Shown here: positions 29,501 to 41,825 of the stretch, one piece after another
How positions within the stretch are numbered: position 1 is the stretch's first letter
Layout: every line of letters starts with the position of its first letter
Source: Rhynchopus sp. YZ270_cl-10
Lineage: Eukaryota; Euglenozoa; Diplonemea; Diplonemida; Diplonemidae
Reading direction: 5' to 3'
DNA: 64,000 bases
NCBI GenBank assembly: GCA_964035575.1
Contig: OZ037910.1
Coordinates: 496,001 to 560,000, forward strand
Position numbers and translations under genes: made by a program
Notes under the pieces: model-generated
What the model was told of the DNA's origin: nothing
Database searches by the model: none
What the model saw: the letters and a program-made list of their open reading frames with translations, nothing else

Positions 29501-32500
29501 GGGCATGAATCCTGTGTTCGCAATGTAGGGTCCGGTTGGGCGGAAAAAATATGCAAAAAATCACGGGAAAAAGCGCGTCTTCTCTTTTTTTTTTTTTTTT
29601 TTTTTTCATTTGTGTTTTTCGTGGAGGGGAGGAATGGGTGCGGTAGAGGGGCTGGTAGAGGGTGGAGGGGATTTTTCACCTTTTTTTTTTCTTCTTTTTT
29701 TTGCTGTTGTTATTACGACAAATCATCTTTTAGACCTATCTGGTATAAATGATGTGCACTTAAATGTCGGCCAAAGCCTTTTTTCTTTGTACTACGGAAC
29801 GGAAAGGACGCAGATCGTCCCTCCACCCCCTTTTTTTGTCGTCTACAAAAAAGTATAACTCACCCACCTTGACAAGAGGTGTGTGAAGGATCTGTACTTA
29901 ATTAATGTCAGTTGGCGGATGATATTGTATAGTTTTTTGATGAAAACCCCCTGTATGCTCTCGACCGATGAAGGGGAAAAGAGAAAAAAAAAAGGGGAGG
30001 GGAAGAAAAAAAAATCTACGGGATGCATCTGCCAACCTCAACCACATCGTACGATATGATTAGGACAAAACAGATGTATTTTTTTTTGATGGGGTGTGTG
30101 ATGTGTTCACGGACAGACTACGCCAATGGGGGGTGAATACCTAATAAGAACTATTGGTCATAACGACTGTGTGCTAAACTAACAGTAGTACTGGGGGAAC
30201 ACTACTAGTCGTAAAACACCTATCATTTAGAACTCAAGAGTATCCCCACCCACTGACTAGTACCATGCGTTGTAAATAAAACAAAGAATAGTGTATAAGA
30301 TGACCCTCAGCCTCTCGAAAACAGTCACCTTTAAGGGGAAAAAGTCGCTTAGTTCCCAATTTTTCTAGTACCCAATTACAATAACACCTGGGCATTATCC
30401 TAAATGGGTACAAGAAATTTTGGTACTGAGATACTTACCCTTTTGATCAACTATACTATAGACAATATTACATACAATACAGCAAGGCTAATAACGCCTC
30501 AGCTACGCCTGAGCCTTGCCTTAGCGAGACCGATTTCGCCTCGTTGCATTGCACGTAATGAGGTGGGAGGAGAAGGGGAAACAATATTTTAACTCAATTA
30601 CGAGTTACGTTTAGTTTGTTCTTCCCCCCCGCCCCCCTTTTTTTGTCGGGCTGTTACTTTTTTATTGCTTGTTTGTAAATTGCCTTACTTATTTGGGGCA
30701 CCCTAACAGTCTGTACTCAATTATTTGGCCATTTTTTCGCGCCAACTTTTTTTTCTGGAATATTGAGGAATTTTGGTGTATATCTGGGGGTATTTTTTTT
30801 TGACTATTTTTTAAAATATCATGTGTTTTGGGAAAGATACAACGGGGGAGGAGAGAGAGAAAAAAAATTAAAGATGAATGCTTTGCTCACAGATGAGGTA
30901 CTTGGCAGAAGGGGAAAATGGGGGAAAATGGGGAAAAAATCTAGATGAAAGGGGAACGCTTAAGAAAGGGGTCTCGTGAGGGGATTGAGGGGATGGGGGG
31001 ATTTGTAATGGGGGATTTTTTTTATGAAGTTTGTTTTTGTTTTTTTTGAAAACTTGGTTGTATTAGTGTAGCCACCCGAGGATGAACTCCACTATATATT
31101 TTTTTGTTGGGGGTAAAGGAGGGCAGATGGTATCCCAGTCTAACAGGATATCACCGACCCAAATGGATTTTTGTTTTTTTTTTTGAATATTTTTTGTTGT
31201 GTTTTTGAGTACCCCACCTTTTGGTAGCGTCACTCTTCGTAGAGTCTGTACGGGAATTGCTATACACCCCCTCCCCGAATTCCTCATACTTTTTCCTTTT
31301 CTGGTTTCTGCATCTGAACACACCAAAAAAAGCCTTTTTTTCTTCTTTTTTTTTTTGAAATTTTTTTGACACCGTGTACCCCCCCGCGAACGGGCAATCC
31401 ACGTGTTTTTTTTTTTTTTCGTACTCAATCGTTACAAGTTTGGAAAAAAGAAAAATTGAAAAAAGAAATATTGAAATACAAAAAGAAAGCGATGAAATAA
31501 TCTCCCTCAGACAGGGAGCAAACATCAATGTAAGAGGTTGGGGGGGGGGGAGGTGGGTGTGATCTACTATAAGCGAATTGGTGAGGGTGAGGGGGGGGGG
31601 AAACGGAAAAGGGAAAAAAAAGTGAAGTTGATAATTGTGCAAAAAACGCCTCTGGGACGCAAGGCACATGACACTCCGCGAAAAAAGAAAAAAGAAGAAA
31701 ATTTGATCGAATAATGTATACCTACCTCTCGTGCACACACATCTGACAAAACTATTTCAAAAGCTGAAGGTGGGGGAGACAAAAAAAAGGGGGAGAGGGG
31801 ACGGAAAAAGAAAAGAAAAGAAAAAAAACAGCAAAATGCCTCGCTATTTTCTCTCTCTTTTTTTTTTCCAATGCAAACAGAATCAAAAGAAAGTGGAGAT
31901 TCCACAACTGTGGCAACTACACTATTCTAACTATTTTGGAAGAAAAAAATAAAAGCAAAAGACATACTACTGCAGGTAGAACCTGTAGACAGCATTCGAT
32001 GTACATAAAAGAGGGAAAAAAAAACAGGGGATGAAAAAAGGGGTACGAACTAAATGAGGATTATTGGAGTTGTCGGCGAAATATTGTGTAGCACGGCGAA
32101 ACTAATAACTGGGGGGGAGGAGGGGGGGAGAAAGCGAAGCTTTAAAAAAAAAATAGTAACACTGATAAGTAAAAAGGAAAAGGTTTTTTTTTTCGAGGAT
32201 GGCTTAATTACCCTGTTGGAAAAGGGTGATTTGGCGACCGTATCAGAAAAAAACTATTTTCTCCTTTAAGTTACCTATTGGTAGACAAAAAGAATGGGTT
32301 TAATTTAACAAAAAAATATGGTAATTATTGATGCAAAGGTACACCTCTTGACTGACCCCGTTGTACGGTGTCATTCTCGGATGAAAATTAACACTAAAAA
32401 AAAAAAACAAAAAATTTCAAGGAAGAGAAGTGTGCTCTCCTCATGAATCACTAAAGATTGCAAAAAATTTAACTAATTTTCATACACTTTCCAAAGAAAG

Positions 32501-32767
32501 TACACAAAAAAGACAAAAAAGACAAAAACAAAATAGGATACAGTATTTACACTGAATTTAGAACAAATAAATCAGGGGGAAAAAATGAAAAAAAATTCTG
32601 TTTTGCCTCATCACCAAAAAAAGGGGGGGATTTTTTTTTTTCTCTAAATAAACAAATCGGTTGAATACAATATTTTTTTCTTATCGGGAGTTTTCTCTCA
32701 CCTTCCTCCCTTTTTTACCCCCCTCGGGTAAACTTCCACATTTTTTTTTTTAATTTTTCAGTTCCAT
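29501..32767. repeat. Gene-free spacer with scattered repeats
   Basis: 3.3 kb of A/T- and G-run-rich DNA without a credible gene. Recognisable copies are S4 at 30288-30336 (gtataagatgaccctcag), S5 at 31045-31100, S2 at 31620-31680 (gtgaagttgataattg, gacactccgcg), S6 at 32145-32282 and S3 at 32328-32390 (gatgcaaaggtacacctc). S6 and S3 are adjacent in the order S6-S3. All are in the same orientation as elsewhere. Confidence 0.55.
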
Positions 32768-35700
32768 CTAGAATGCCGGAGTCAAATAGCGTCTAACTGC
32801 TGCAGATGGTGGCTGAGATGGGGGGGCTGAAGGAGGTCCGGTTGGTGCCGGGATCGCTCTGTATCCATGCCCACGGAGGGATGAACCATAGGCTGAGGAA
32901 GAGGTGGCGTAGTGTGCGTGGGAAGGCTCACGTGGCGGGGTTGGTCTCGGGGGCGCCATGAACGGGGTCTGTCTGTTGTTCGTCGGCCTTCCTGTTGACG
33001 GCATTCCAGCTGGGGGCTGCATGTGTGGCTTCAACGCTGCTGCAGCGTGACGGACCACCTCCTCCTTTCTCCTCATCATATCAACACTGTTGGTGCTACC
33101 CACCCTAGTCAATCCTGGGGGTGACGATGTTCTCACAGACCCTGGTGCAGATGGTGGAGGTGCTCCCCTCAGCCCGTGCTGTGCTGTGGAAGAGGAAGAG
33201 GAAGAAGACGGCGCAGCGGGGCGGGTTTGGGGCATCAACGAGGCCTTCTGTTCCTTGGTCAACGGGGTGTCCCCGCTGATCAGCTTTGTTCCTGGGGTGT
33301 GGATTGCGCTTCCGTAGGCAGAGGTAGGCAGTTTTCTGAGAAGGGCGTCCTTTGAGGTTGTGCTCCAGTGTTTTTGCACCCAGGGGTGGTGTGCAGCTTC
33401 GTCAGCACGCATGCGGACGATAGGGTCATAATGCAGGCACGACATCAAAAAGTCCAAAAACTCCGGTTCTCCAGAAAATTCCTCTGCCAGAGTGCGGCTA
33501 GGGTGGGTGGATTTACCGTAGGGGTTTGCGAATACGGAAGCAGAGTGAACCAATCTGTCGGAAGCGTCGAAGAACTGTCTTCTCACCTTCGAGTCTCCGT
33601 TGCGCACCAACCAGGTAGGGAGGCGGCCAACCCGCTTTTCGAACATCATGAGCTGCTGTTCGTCGTTCGTTGCGTCAAAGAGCTTGGCACCCTGCTTCAG
33701 TTCGTACAAAATGCAGCCAATAGACCACATATCAACACCAAACGACCATTTGCCTCCAAGCACCACCTCAGGTGCACGGTAAGGGCGGGTCTGGATGAGG
33801 TCCTGGTCGGGGTTGCTTGAGAAGAAGCTTGCGCTGCCCAGGTCGCAGATGGCCCAGCCCTCTCCAATTCCTTTGTTGGGCTTGTTCGGGGATTCGAGAA
33901 GGATGTTCTCAGGCTTGAGATCGGTGTGGATGAGCTGTGGGGGTTTGTAAGAAAAGTTTTAAAAAGATGGTGTGGCTGACGACCCCAAAATAGCAGAAAA
34001 TAGCAGAAAGTAGCACAAAAAATAGCACCCCCTTTCAGCCGCACCAAAAGAGGACAAAAAGCAGGGAAATAGCTCCATATACCGAATTATGCGACATCGC
34101 ATTATGGTGTGGCCCGCCCCTCGATTTAACCCACTTTTGGGCCATTCTTGGGCCATTCTTGAGCCGTGTTTTTTTAGGTGTATTTTTTAATTTTTTTGCC
34201 CTTTACACAGTATACACAGTATACACAGTATACACAGTATACACAGTATACACAGTATACACAGTATACACAGTATACACAGTATACACAGTATACACAG
34301 TATACACAGTATACACAGTATACACAGTATACACAGTATACACAGTATACACAGTATACACAGTATACACAGTATACACAGTATACACAGTATACACAGT
34401 ATACACAGTATACACAGTATACACAGTATACACAGTATACACAGTATACACAGTATACACAGTATACACAGTATACACAGTATACACAGTATACACAGTA
34501 TACACAGTATACACAGTATACACAGTATACACAGTATACACAGTATACACAGTATACACAGTATACACAGTATACACAGTATACACAGTATACACAGTAT
34601 ACACAGTATACACAGTATACACAGTATACACAGTATACACAGTATACACAGTATACACAGTATACACAGTATACACAGTATACACAGTATACACAGTATA
34701 CACAGTATACACAGTATACACAGTATACACAGTATACACAGTATACACAGTATACACAGTATACACAGTATACACAGGGGATTGGGAGTACAGTACAGTA
34801 CAGATTTTAGCCACCGTGTTGTGAATTATTCTTAACCGAAAGGTTAGGACCACCCCAAATTTCCCCTCCAGTCACTATGCAGAGGTGCCTCCGGGTCAGA
34901 CCTAGCGTGAAAACCACCCCAAAAAAAACACCGGGTAACAAATTAAAAAAGGGACCCCCCCTCGATTTAACCCACTTTTGGGCCATTCTTGGGCCATTCT
35001 TGAGACACGCAAAACCAGAAATCGGGCCACACCAATAATTCTGGATTTTTTGGGGAAAAAAAAAAAAAAAAAAAGAGGGGATTTTTGGGCACTTTTGGGG
35101 GCCCCTCGCCCGCGGACCCCCAGATCTCCCAGATGACTGGAATGATGGAACCTTAAAAATTTCGCTCGCTGCGCTTGCAGATGTGCCGTACCCCTTATTT
35201 TTTTTTTGCCTGCGGCGCCATTTTCCTTTTTTGCTCCGCAAAAAAGGGTTTGTTGAGTGACTGTGTGGTTGTAAACCAGCATTTTTACACCGTACCCTAT
35301 TTTTTTTTCGCCTGCGGCGCCATTTATTTTTTTCCATACGGTAGTGGAACGTAAGGTGCAAGACCAAGCTCCGTAATAAGGGATTACATTCCGTTTTTGG
35401 TTATCTCGCAAATTGACCTTTCGCCTCTCCACTCAGTGAGGCTTGCGCGAAGCGCAACGACCGCTTTCGACCGGGCGGAAAAAAAATTTCGTTTTCGCAT
35501 AATTCCTGATTTTGGAGGAAAACCAAGCTATTTCCCTGACAAAAAGTGAAAAAAAAAAAAGACCAATGTACCGGGGTGGACCAAACCATGACAGTCCTAC
35601 AACAGCCAGAGAAAAAAAGGAGCAACAAAGGTTGACGTGAAAAACAAAACAAAAAAAAACAAAAAAAAATACCTTGCATGTGAAGTGGAGGAACGCAAGG

Positions 35701-36347
35701 GTACTGCAGGACTGCTTTGCGAAGTTCGCGAGCTGTGATGATTGGTGGTGGGATAACTAGAAGTACACTATAGTATAACAACGTTGACCCGAAAGTCTTT
35801 TTATACTACGTATTTTTTTCTTTGTCCTCAAAACCTTTGAGAAAGTTTCATAGTTATGACATATACAGAGAACTTTGTGCAAAAACGCCCAACTGTTCAT
35901 CAAACCGACGGGGTCAACACATGCATGAAAATAGAAACAGAAAAAACGCTACAAATCTACTGTAAACGAACATACCGTTGCGTCATCTACATGCTTCTGG
36001 CCATAAGCACACATCTTCAGAGACTGTCCAAGCAGACCAAACACGAAGCAGGGAAGGTCACCCCACATGAAGTGGGCCTCCATCTTGCACACCTTCTGCG
36101 TGCCTTCCTTGTCACACTTGTTGATTGACGCGAGAATCTCGTTCTCAAACTGCGCGTCCCGCTGGTACTCCCTCTTCAGAATCTTCACAGCAACCATACG
36201 GTCTTGCTTCATGTCGTATGCCTTAAGAACTCTTGCGAAGTTACCAGCCCCAGCCTCATCCGTGACACGGTAACGTCCGGCAATCACCTCATCACGCTTC
36301 ACATGGAAGTTTCCCACTGCCGGAGCACGGTGTGCGAAGCTAGGCAT
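32768..36347 (-). CDS. CLK/LAMMER-like protein kinase, three exons
   Basis: 532 residues from exons 36347-35976, 35732-35673 and 33934-32768, all in phase 0, with GTATGT and GTATTT donors and CACAG acceptors. The Gly loop is GAGNFARV with K55 in VAVKILK. The middle exon supplies LANFAKQSCSTLAFLHFTCK. The third opens with LIHTDLKPENILL, where HTD replaces HRD as in CLK and DYRK kinases. DLG replaces DFG in ICDLGSASFF, the activation segment ends RPYRAPEVVLGG, and DMWSIGCILYEL follows. The position of the LAMMER motif reads QLMMFEKRVGRLP, a degenerate match. The tail of about 180 residues is Pro/Ser/Arg-rich and disordered. It probably phosphorylates SR-type splicing factors. Intron 2 is 1.74 kb and holds a long minisatellite. 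Confidence 0.85.
34118..35010. repeat. Direct repeats flanking the kinase-intron minisatellite
   Basis: A 45-base segment (cctcgatttaacccactttt then gggccattcttgggccattc) occurs at 34118-34162 and again at 34962-35006, on either side of the 9-bp array. Either the array expanded inside a duplicated segment or both arms belong to one inserted element. A cgcctgcggcgcc-family repeat follows at 35200-35330. Confidence 0.6.
34205..34777. repeat. Minisatellite, 9-bp unit acacagtat, about 64 perfect copies
   Basis: A 573-base run of acacagtat without a visible variant. Each unit contains the palindrome gtatac. Both strands read as an endless Tyr-Thr-Val repeat, but the array lies inside kinase intron 2, so the peptides are not real. 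Perfect homogeneity points to recent slippage expansion. Confidence 0.95.
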
Positions 36348-37032
36348 CTTTGCACAGGGAAGAAGAGAAAAGAGGGTTGAAGAGGTGGGGGGTGGGGTGG
36401 GGTGGGGTGGGGTGGGGGGGAAAGGTGTGTGTGTGTGTCGTGTGTGGTGTCTGTGTGGTCATGAGTTGGAAAAGAAAGTTGAAATGCAAAGCCCCTCCCG
36501 TGAACAGTGTACCTAGGTAAACCCCTGGGTACTGGGTACTGGGGACCAGAGAAGGCACCTTGACAGTAAAGGCACAGGATACGGGGAAGACAAGGTATGT
36601 AAATATGTTTCACTTTCAGTTACCATGAAGGTCCATGAAGCTTATTAGTGTCTCTTTCATGCCCTGACCCCAGCTTTCCCGACTATTTGACTGACCCCTG
36701 CCCTGCTTTGTTATCCCCACCCACCCCATAAATAGCCCTGGCTCCCTGTCATGAACGCGGTCACAGGCTGAATCCTGGTGCAGAAGCAGACCACCAAAAC
36801 CACAAATTAACTCTTTTACCCTCCCTTTTTTCTCGTTTCCGCAAAGGAGCGTTAGCCAAAAGAGAAAATAGTAATACACTAAAATGCTTTTCTCGGCCAA
36901 AAAAAACCCCCTCCCCAACAGCCAAAGCAATACAGAGAGAACCACTTATTTCATCAACCTCACCGTTCCCGACTACGTTTGTACACCATAACTTCATCAC
37001 ACCCCACATTGTAGTCGTTCACCCGCATCAAT
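36348..37032. repeat. Intergenic with ggggt run and S1 head (36470-36515)
   Basis: 36388-36420 is a ggggt repeat and 36425-36440 a gt run. S1 appears at 36470 as gttgaaatgcaaagcccctc then cgtgaacagtgtacctagg. No gene is seen, though this should hold the kinase 5' leader. Confidence 0.5.
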
Positions 37033-37700
37033 CTATTCTGAGCTTGCGGTTGAAGACCCAGGTAATTTAGTGGTGTGTCTGGGACAGGGTTTTGTTTTGT
37101 TCTGAATTATCTTTGTTATAACACCTTCTTTCTGCCACTGCGACCGAGACAGCGTTGCAGGCCACACAGGACGTGAAGCCAACACACTTGCGCTTGGAAG
37201 CCTCTTCTCATACAACACACGCAGCGGCCCGACCTTGGGTTCCATCAACTTGACGAGACTTTCCGCGTTCAATGAGCAGACGTTGCGGGAGTCTGTCACA
37301 TCGTCCTGCTGTGTCGAAAACAGAATCCCAAAACACTTGTACTTACTGTCCTTGCCCAACTGCTTCAGAGCAGCATTCGTGAACATATTATCTCCGACAT
37401 CCGACGGCACCTTGTCTGTCAACTTTACCTGCACGCCACCACACCACACAGCGTCAAAAGAGTGAAAAGGAAATATGCACCCCACCCCTTGTTCGTTTTG
37501 CCAATTTTGTAGTAATCCTCATGCCTCGCAGTGAGCCACTCAGCGTTCGTGCCGACTGTGTTGTCCAACGATACATAGTCCGTCCGCAAGTGGAACATGA
37601 GGACGGTTTCTGTGAAGCGAGACGCGAGAATAGTCCAAAAGTACCCCTCCGGTACGCTGAGTCAAAGGGCATAGAGGAGAGAGCATTTCCCCACGCCCCC
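37033..37700 (-). pseudogene. Fragment of a family B/D tail
   Basis: Matches the nuclease-like tail of the family-B genes (FDAVWCGGVQVKLTDKV, NVCSLNAESLVKLMEPK, SASVLASRPVWPATLS). It is preceded by sequence more like the family-D tail (a decayed AEW...EDYYK stretch), so it is a mosaic. The P-loop part is missing. It is a broken remnant at the downstream end of the array. From 37701 to 37966 there is only T- and A-rich DNA. Confidence 0.7.
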
Positions 37701-40175
37701 ACACACATGGGGTGCCTCTCCCACCGACTCTTTGTATTTTTCCCTTTTTTTTTTTTTTTGTCAGATTTCTCACCCCAAAACCTCACCCTGGGAAACACTG
37801 TTTGTTTTGTTTTACGAGGGGGAAAAAAAAAAAAAAAAGACCCACAAAACCCCATCACCCTTTAATTGGACTGGGCAAGCAACCATGGTCACCACCAGGT
37901 GTCTCGTTTTCTCTTTATGTTACATTTCCACACACTTGCAAAGACTTGGGTAGGAAGTTTGGTCATTTAAATGTGTTTGCAGATTCTCCTGAGGAATGGC
38001 ACCCATCTTGTCGTCGTTGTTCTCGTCGGTGGCAACGGTGTGATCCACGTGTGGTTGGGAATATGCGGGATTCGAGAGAGCGTTGCAGGCCACACAGGAC
38101 GCGAAGCCAACATGCTTCCCGTTGTTAACTTGGTGGGGTGATTTGCGCTTACCTGTGAAGACCCGGCCACTTTTTGTTCACTTCCTGCTATCTTGTTTGG
38201 CTCCCCCGTTTGCTGTACCGCGTTCAGCCACAATGGTGCGAGAAATTTGTAGTAATCCTCAAAGCTAGTTGCGTCAACTACACCTATAATGTGGTCTTTC
38301 AGGTCGTCATCCTGCTTGCACCACTCGGCCCACTGCTCCGGAAGGGTGCTCATGGTGTGCAACAAGAAGACATCAGTTTTGTTTGCAGACTTCTGCAGCT
38401 CCTCCTTTACCGCCGCGATGACGGTCTCCTGATTGTCCGGGAAAGGTGGCGTGGTGTAGTGCTTTGCCTGCAACACCTCGTTCGCACCTTCGTCTAGTCG
38501 CACAAAGACATCTCCGGAAGATGCGCTTTCTGCGTTCTGGAATGCGAAGCCTTGGAGCCCGGTGGTGTCCTCGCGCCTACCATCCGGTGAAGGTTTGCTT
38601 TGGATAGTCTTCTGTTGTTGTGAGCCATGCGTATCAGTGCACGCCACTGCATAGCGGGGCTGCAGATGAATGTTCGAGAACTGCACATCGGCAGCCTTCC
38701 CCTCATCCATCCACTTTACACCTTTGTGCAGGTCAACCACCCGCATACTTGCTTCGTCGTGAAGGTGAGAGAGGACACACCTATACCACAGCAGGAACGA
38801 CTCGAAGGAACTGCCGTCCAACACCTCTGCAAAGTCGTACTGTGCGAGCAGGCTTCCACTCTCTCTCGAGTTGGCAAGAGCCCAGATGAGCGAGGGCCGG
38901 ATGTATGCGTGTTCTCCTCTCTTCTGAATCCCCACGAGACCCTGAGGAGGTCTTGAAAATCGGAGCCTTCGTCCACAGGCAGGCTCCGCAGTGCATACTT
39001 GAGTATCTTCGTTTGCTCATCCTTTGTGACAACGATTGAACCGTACATGCTTGCAAGCTCCTCAGACACAACTTTGATCAGCCTAGCTTCGGGCATCCCA
39101 GGGTTCTGCTTATGAATAGCGCAGAGGATCTCAACCGCGCGTCCATGTCCCTTCACAAATTCGAACAAACGTTGAGAAACGTTGTCGTCAGGAACTGTAG
39201 TCACAGCGGGAATCTGCAAGAAGGCACGCTTTACACTCGATCCTTCTAATGCTGCCAGCGCCGATTTGCGTGCAGTCAGCGTGCACACGGAAAAGACAAA
39301 GTACTTACCATCCAGCTGCAAGGATTGAAGCTCACCGCGCAGAAAACGGCGCATCGGGTCGTCCCCAAGTGGGTTTAGTTCATCTCTTGCCAAGTTGTGC
39401 ACTCCGTCGATCATCAGAAGGCACACCACATCTTTCACGTCAATCTCCTTGCCAAGCACCTTTTCCTCAGATCTGCATAAATGGTCCACAAGTTCGACAA
39501 ACGTGAAGCCAGCTTCATGAGTTTTGTTCCACTGCAAGAAGTCGCGCTCACCCAGCAGATAGTGACAAATACGATTGACCACTGCAGACATGTTGGGTAC
39601 TTCTTGACTGTCGTAGGGGGACCTGTTCTCAAAGGCCACGTTGAAGGTAAATACCGTCTTGTTCTCAGTTGAAGCCCTCAACAGCTCTGGCACCATCATT
39701 AGAGTACGAGACTTGCCCATGCCCAGCCCTGCACAAAGAAGTGTCTGGTGCACGTTCGTCTTGTCTCTCACCGTAGCATACGAGTTCTGGTTCTTCGTGT
39801 AGACTGTCTGCAAGTTTGTTCTAAGTTCTTCGCGATTTTGGTACTCCCAATGCATGCCTGCACTCTCCGCCAGCACGTACGGTTGGGATACACGAGCAGC
39901 CATGCCCCGTGCAGCCGAGACCTGCTCCAGGGTGATCCTGTTCTTCTTCTGTGCTGTCAGATTCTCGTACGTCTTGAGCACAGTCGACATAATTTCGCGA
40001 GTAGTCAACAGAGCTTCGTGTACTCCCTGTTTTGCGGGGGGGGAAACAATGTGCAAAAACTACAAACAATAACATCAAAAACAAAGTTGCACCACACTGC
40101 GAATCACCACTGCCGACTTTGCAACCCCAACACACATGTTGCGAATGGGTCATGCTAGACAGATGAAAGTGAAGT

Positions 40176-40240
40176 TATTAATGCAGGCACCTCCGACTGA
40201 CCCACGTACGATGCCAGCCATCCGGATGAAAGCACAAGTA
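40176..40240. repeat. S3 repeat in the family-D intron
   Basis: aatgcaggcacctccgactg, acccacgtacgatg, ccagccatccggatgaaagc: a clear S3 copy, same orientation as at 7617 and 32328. Confidence 0.65.
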
Positions 40241-40913
40241 CCCTGCGGCCAACAACAGAAGATGTAAAAAGGAAACCTAATGACTGGCCCGTACCGTAAG
40301 AGAACGAGGGCGGTTCACAACCGCTCGACAGCCGGCGGCCCACCTTCCGTTGAAGAGTTGTGAGCTTACAGGTACTGCAGTTCGCTGCACCCAACGCTTG
40401 ATGCACGATAGTCTACACAAGAGAGCAGAAACCCAAAAACACAAAAAGGGGTGGGCGGGGGGTCACAACATCTCTCTCTTGGCGCCCCATGCTGTACCGA
40501 CAGTTGGGCCTCACCCTTTCTCTTAGGGATATACATGGACGTCCTTACAGGCAGCACACCGTAACCCAAAGGCGTGGCAGAGAGACTCCGTAGAGCGACT
40601 CTGGCCTGACCGCTGGCCATTTATGCTCCGGGTGCGAGCACCCATCATTGCATAGGGGGGCCAGCCTGACCCAGCATTTATATACCCTGCCAGGGTGAAC
40701 TTGCATAAAAGAGGGCAGGGGCGTTTAGACCCTGAGGACTAGGGGAAGTCCCGCATACCCCAACAGAAAGACAAAGGCTATGCACTGGTGATATAGGAGA
40801 GGCAGGGTTGCTGAAAAACAAAAAGACCCTGAAGGCACAAAAACGCCCCGCATACCCCTCCTCGCCTCCTGTTTTGTAATCTCTCAGGTAGGAGACATCG
40901 GTTCGAGCGGTCA

Positions 40914-40982
40914 ACACCTTCATAGAGTTTCTGGAGGAACGGACCCCCGGGTGCAATTTAAGGTCCAGCCCAGGACCAGGAT
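40914..40982. mobile_element. Inverted copy of the end of the element at 43878-44547
   Basis: Read on the minus strand, 40982-40914 (gtcctgggctggac, ttaaattgcacccggggg, cctccagaaactctatgaag) matches the start of the insert at 43878. It sits in the intron between the family-D header and main exons, which is about 0.7 kb longer than the introns in the uninterrupted family-B units. The stretch from 40250 to 40910 is probably the rest of the element, but its other end is unclear. Confidence 0.55.
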
Positions 40983-41825
40983 GAAATAAAATGGGGGTGG
41001 AAAGTTATACCTTCAGCTTATCCTCGAGCTTGTACAGCCGATCCTCGAGCTTGGTGATTATGGTGAGTACAACGGCCTCGCTTGGTGGGACATCCAAGAA
41101 ATGCTTCACAGCAGCACCCAAGAAATCGGCAGTGAACGGCTTCTTCTCCCGAATACAACAGGTTAAGACAGCAATGTGATCCCTGAGCTCCTTCCTCTCT
41201 GTCTGCAGCTTCTCCTCCTTTGTCTCCAGCTTCTCCTCTTCTGTCTCCAACTTCCTCGCAGCTTCTTGCATTTCTGCAACAGAGTCTCTCAGACCAGCTG
41301 TGGAAGAGACAGCCTGTTGTTTCTTCATCAAGGGCAGGGGTACACTTCCGTCATCCACACCAGGAGACATCTTGAAGAGAAAGGGGTTGGGAACAGAACA
41401 GAACAGAACAAAACGAACAAAAACAGATAAAAACAAACGTGTCAGGGCAAGTGTTTGGGAATACGGGCGGGTTGGGTTTTGTGTGAAGAGGAAAGGGAAG
41501 GGGAAGAAAATAGAGACTGCACAGTGGTGATGTGGTGTGTGAAATAGGCGAGGTGGCGTGACGTGAACAATGTGACAAACTCTTTTTTATTCAGAATACT
41601 TTGTTGGGTGCGGAGGGTGGGATTTCATATTGGAAAAAAGGTGTCGTTGAGAAGAACAAACAACAGACGCGCTGTGTGACAAAACGAGCGTTTCTCTGCG
41701 CGTGATATTTTGTGGGGGGAATAAAACATTGCGAGAAAAGCTCGTTGCATTCCCACTTCGTTTCTGCTGCACTCTCACCACGTTCCCACTCCATTCGGGT
41801 TTCTCTTACTTTAAACAAAAGTCAT

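Larger units (their letters stand above)
37967..41370 (-). pseudogene. Family D P-loop NTPase with nuclease-like tail (about one break)
   Basis: Header exon 41370-41011 (120 codons: MSPGVDDGSVPLPLMKKQQ then a coiled coil), GTATAA donor, intron of about 1 kb, acceptor CAAAACAG, main exon from 40026 down to 37967. The main exon joins features of both other families. Its front resembles family A (QPYVLAESAGMHWEYQ, Walker A GLGMGKSRTL, Walker B-like VVCLLMIDGVHNL, LFEFVKGHGRAVEIL). It then has a tail that A lacks, with a possible QxK nuclease centre in VFVRLDEGANEVLQAKHY. It ends with RPVWPATLS and WVPFLRRICKHI, as family B does. It is therefore a link between A and B. It appears broken, with about one break. 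Confidence 0.7.

Noticed and set aside
34159-34853. Long open frames of Tyr-Thr-Val repeats on both strands
   Set aside because: They are translations of the 9-bp minisatellite inside a kinase intron; no codon bias, and both strands are open only because the unit length is a multiple of three.
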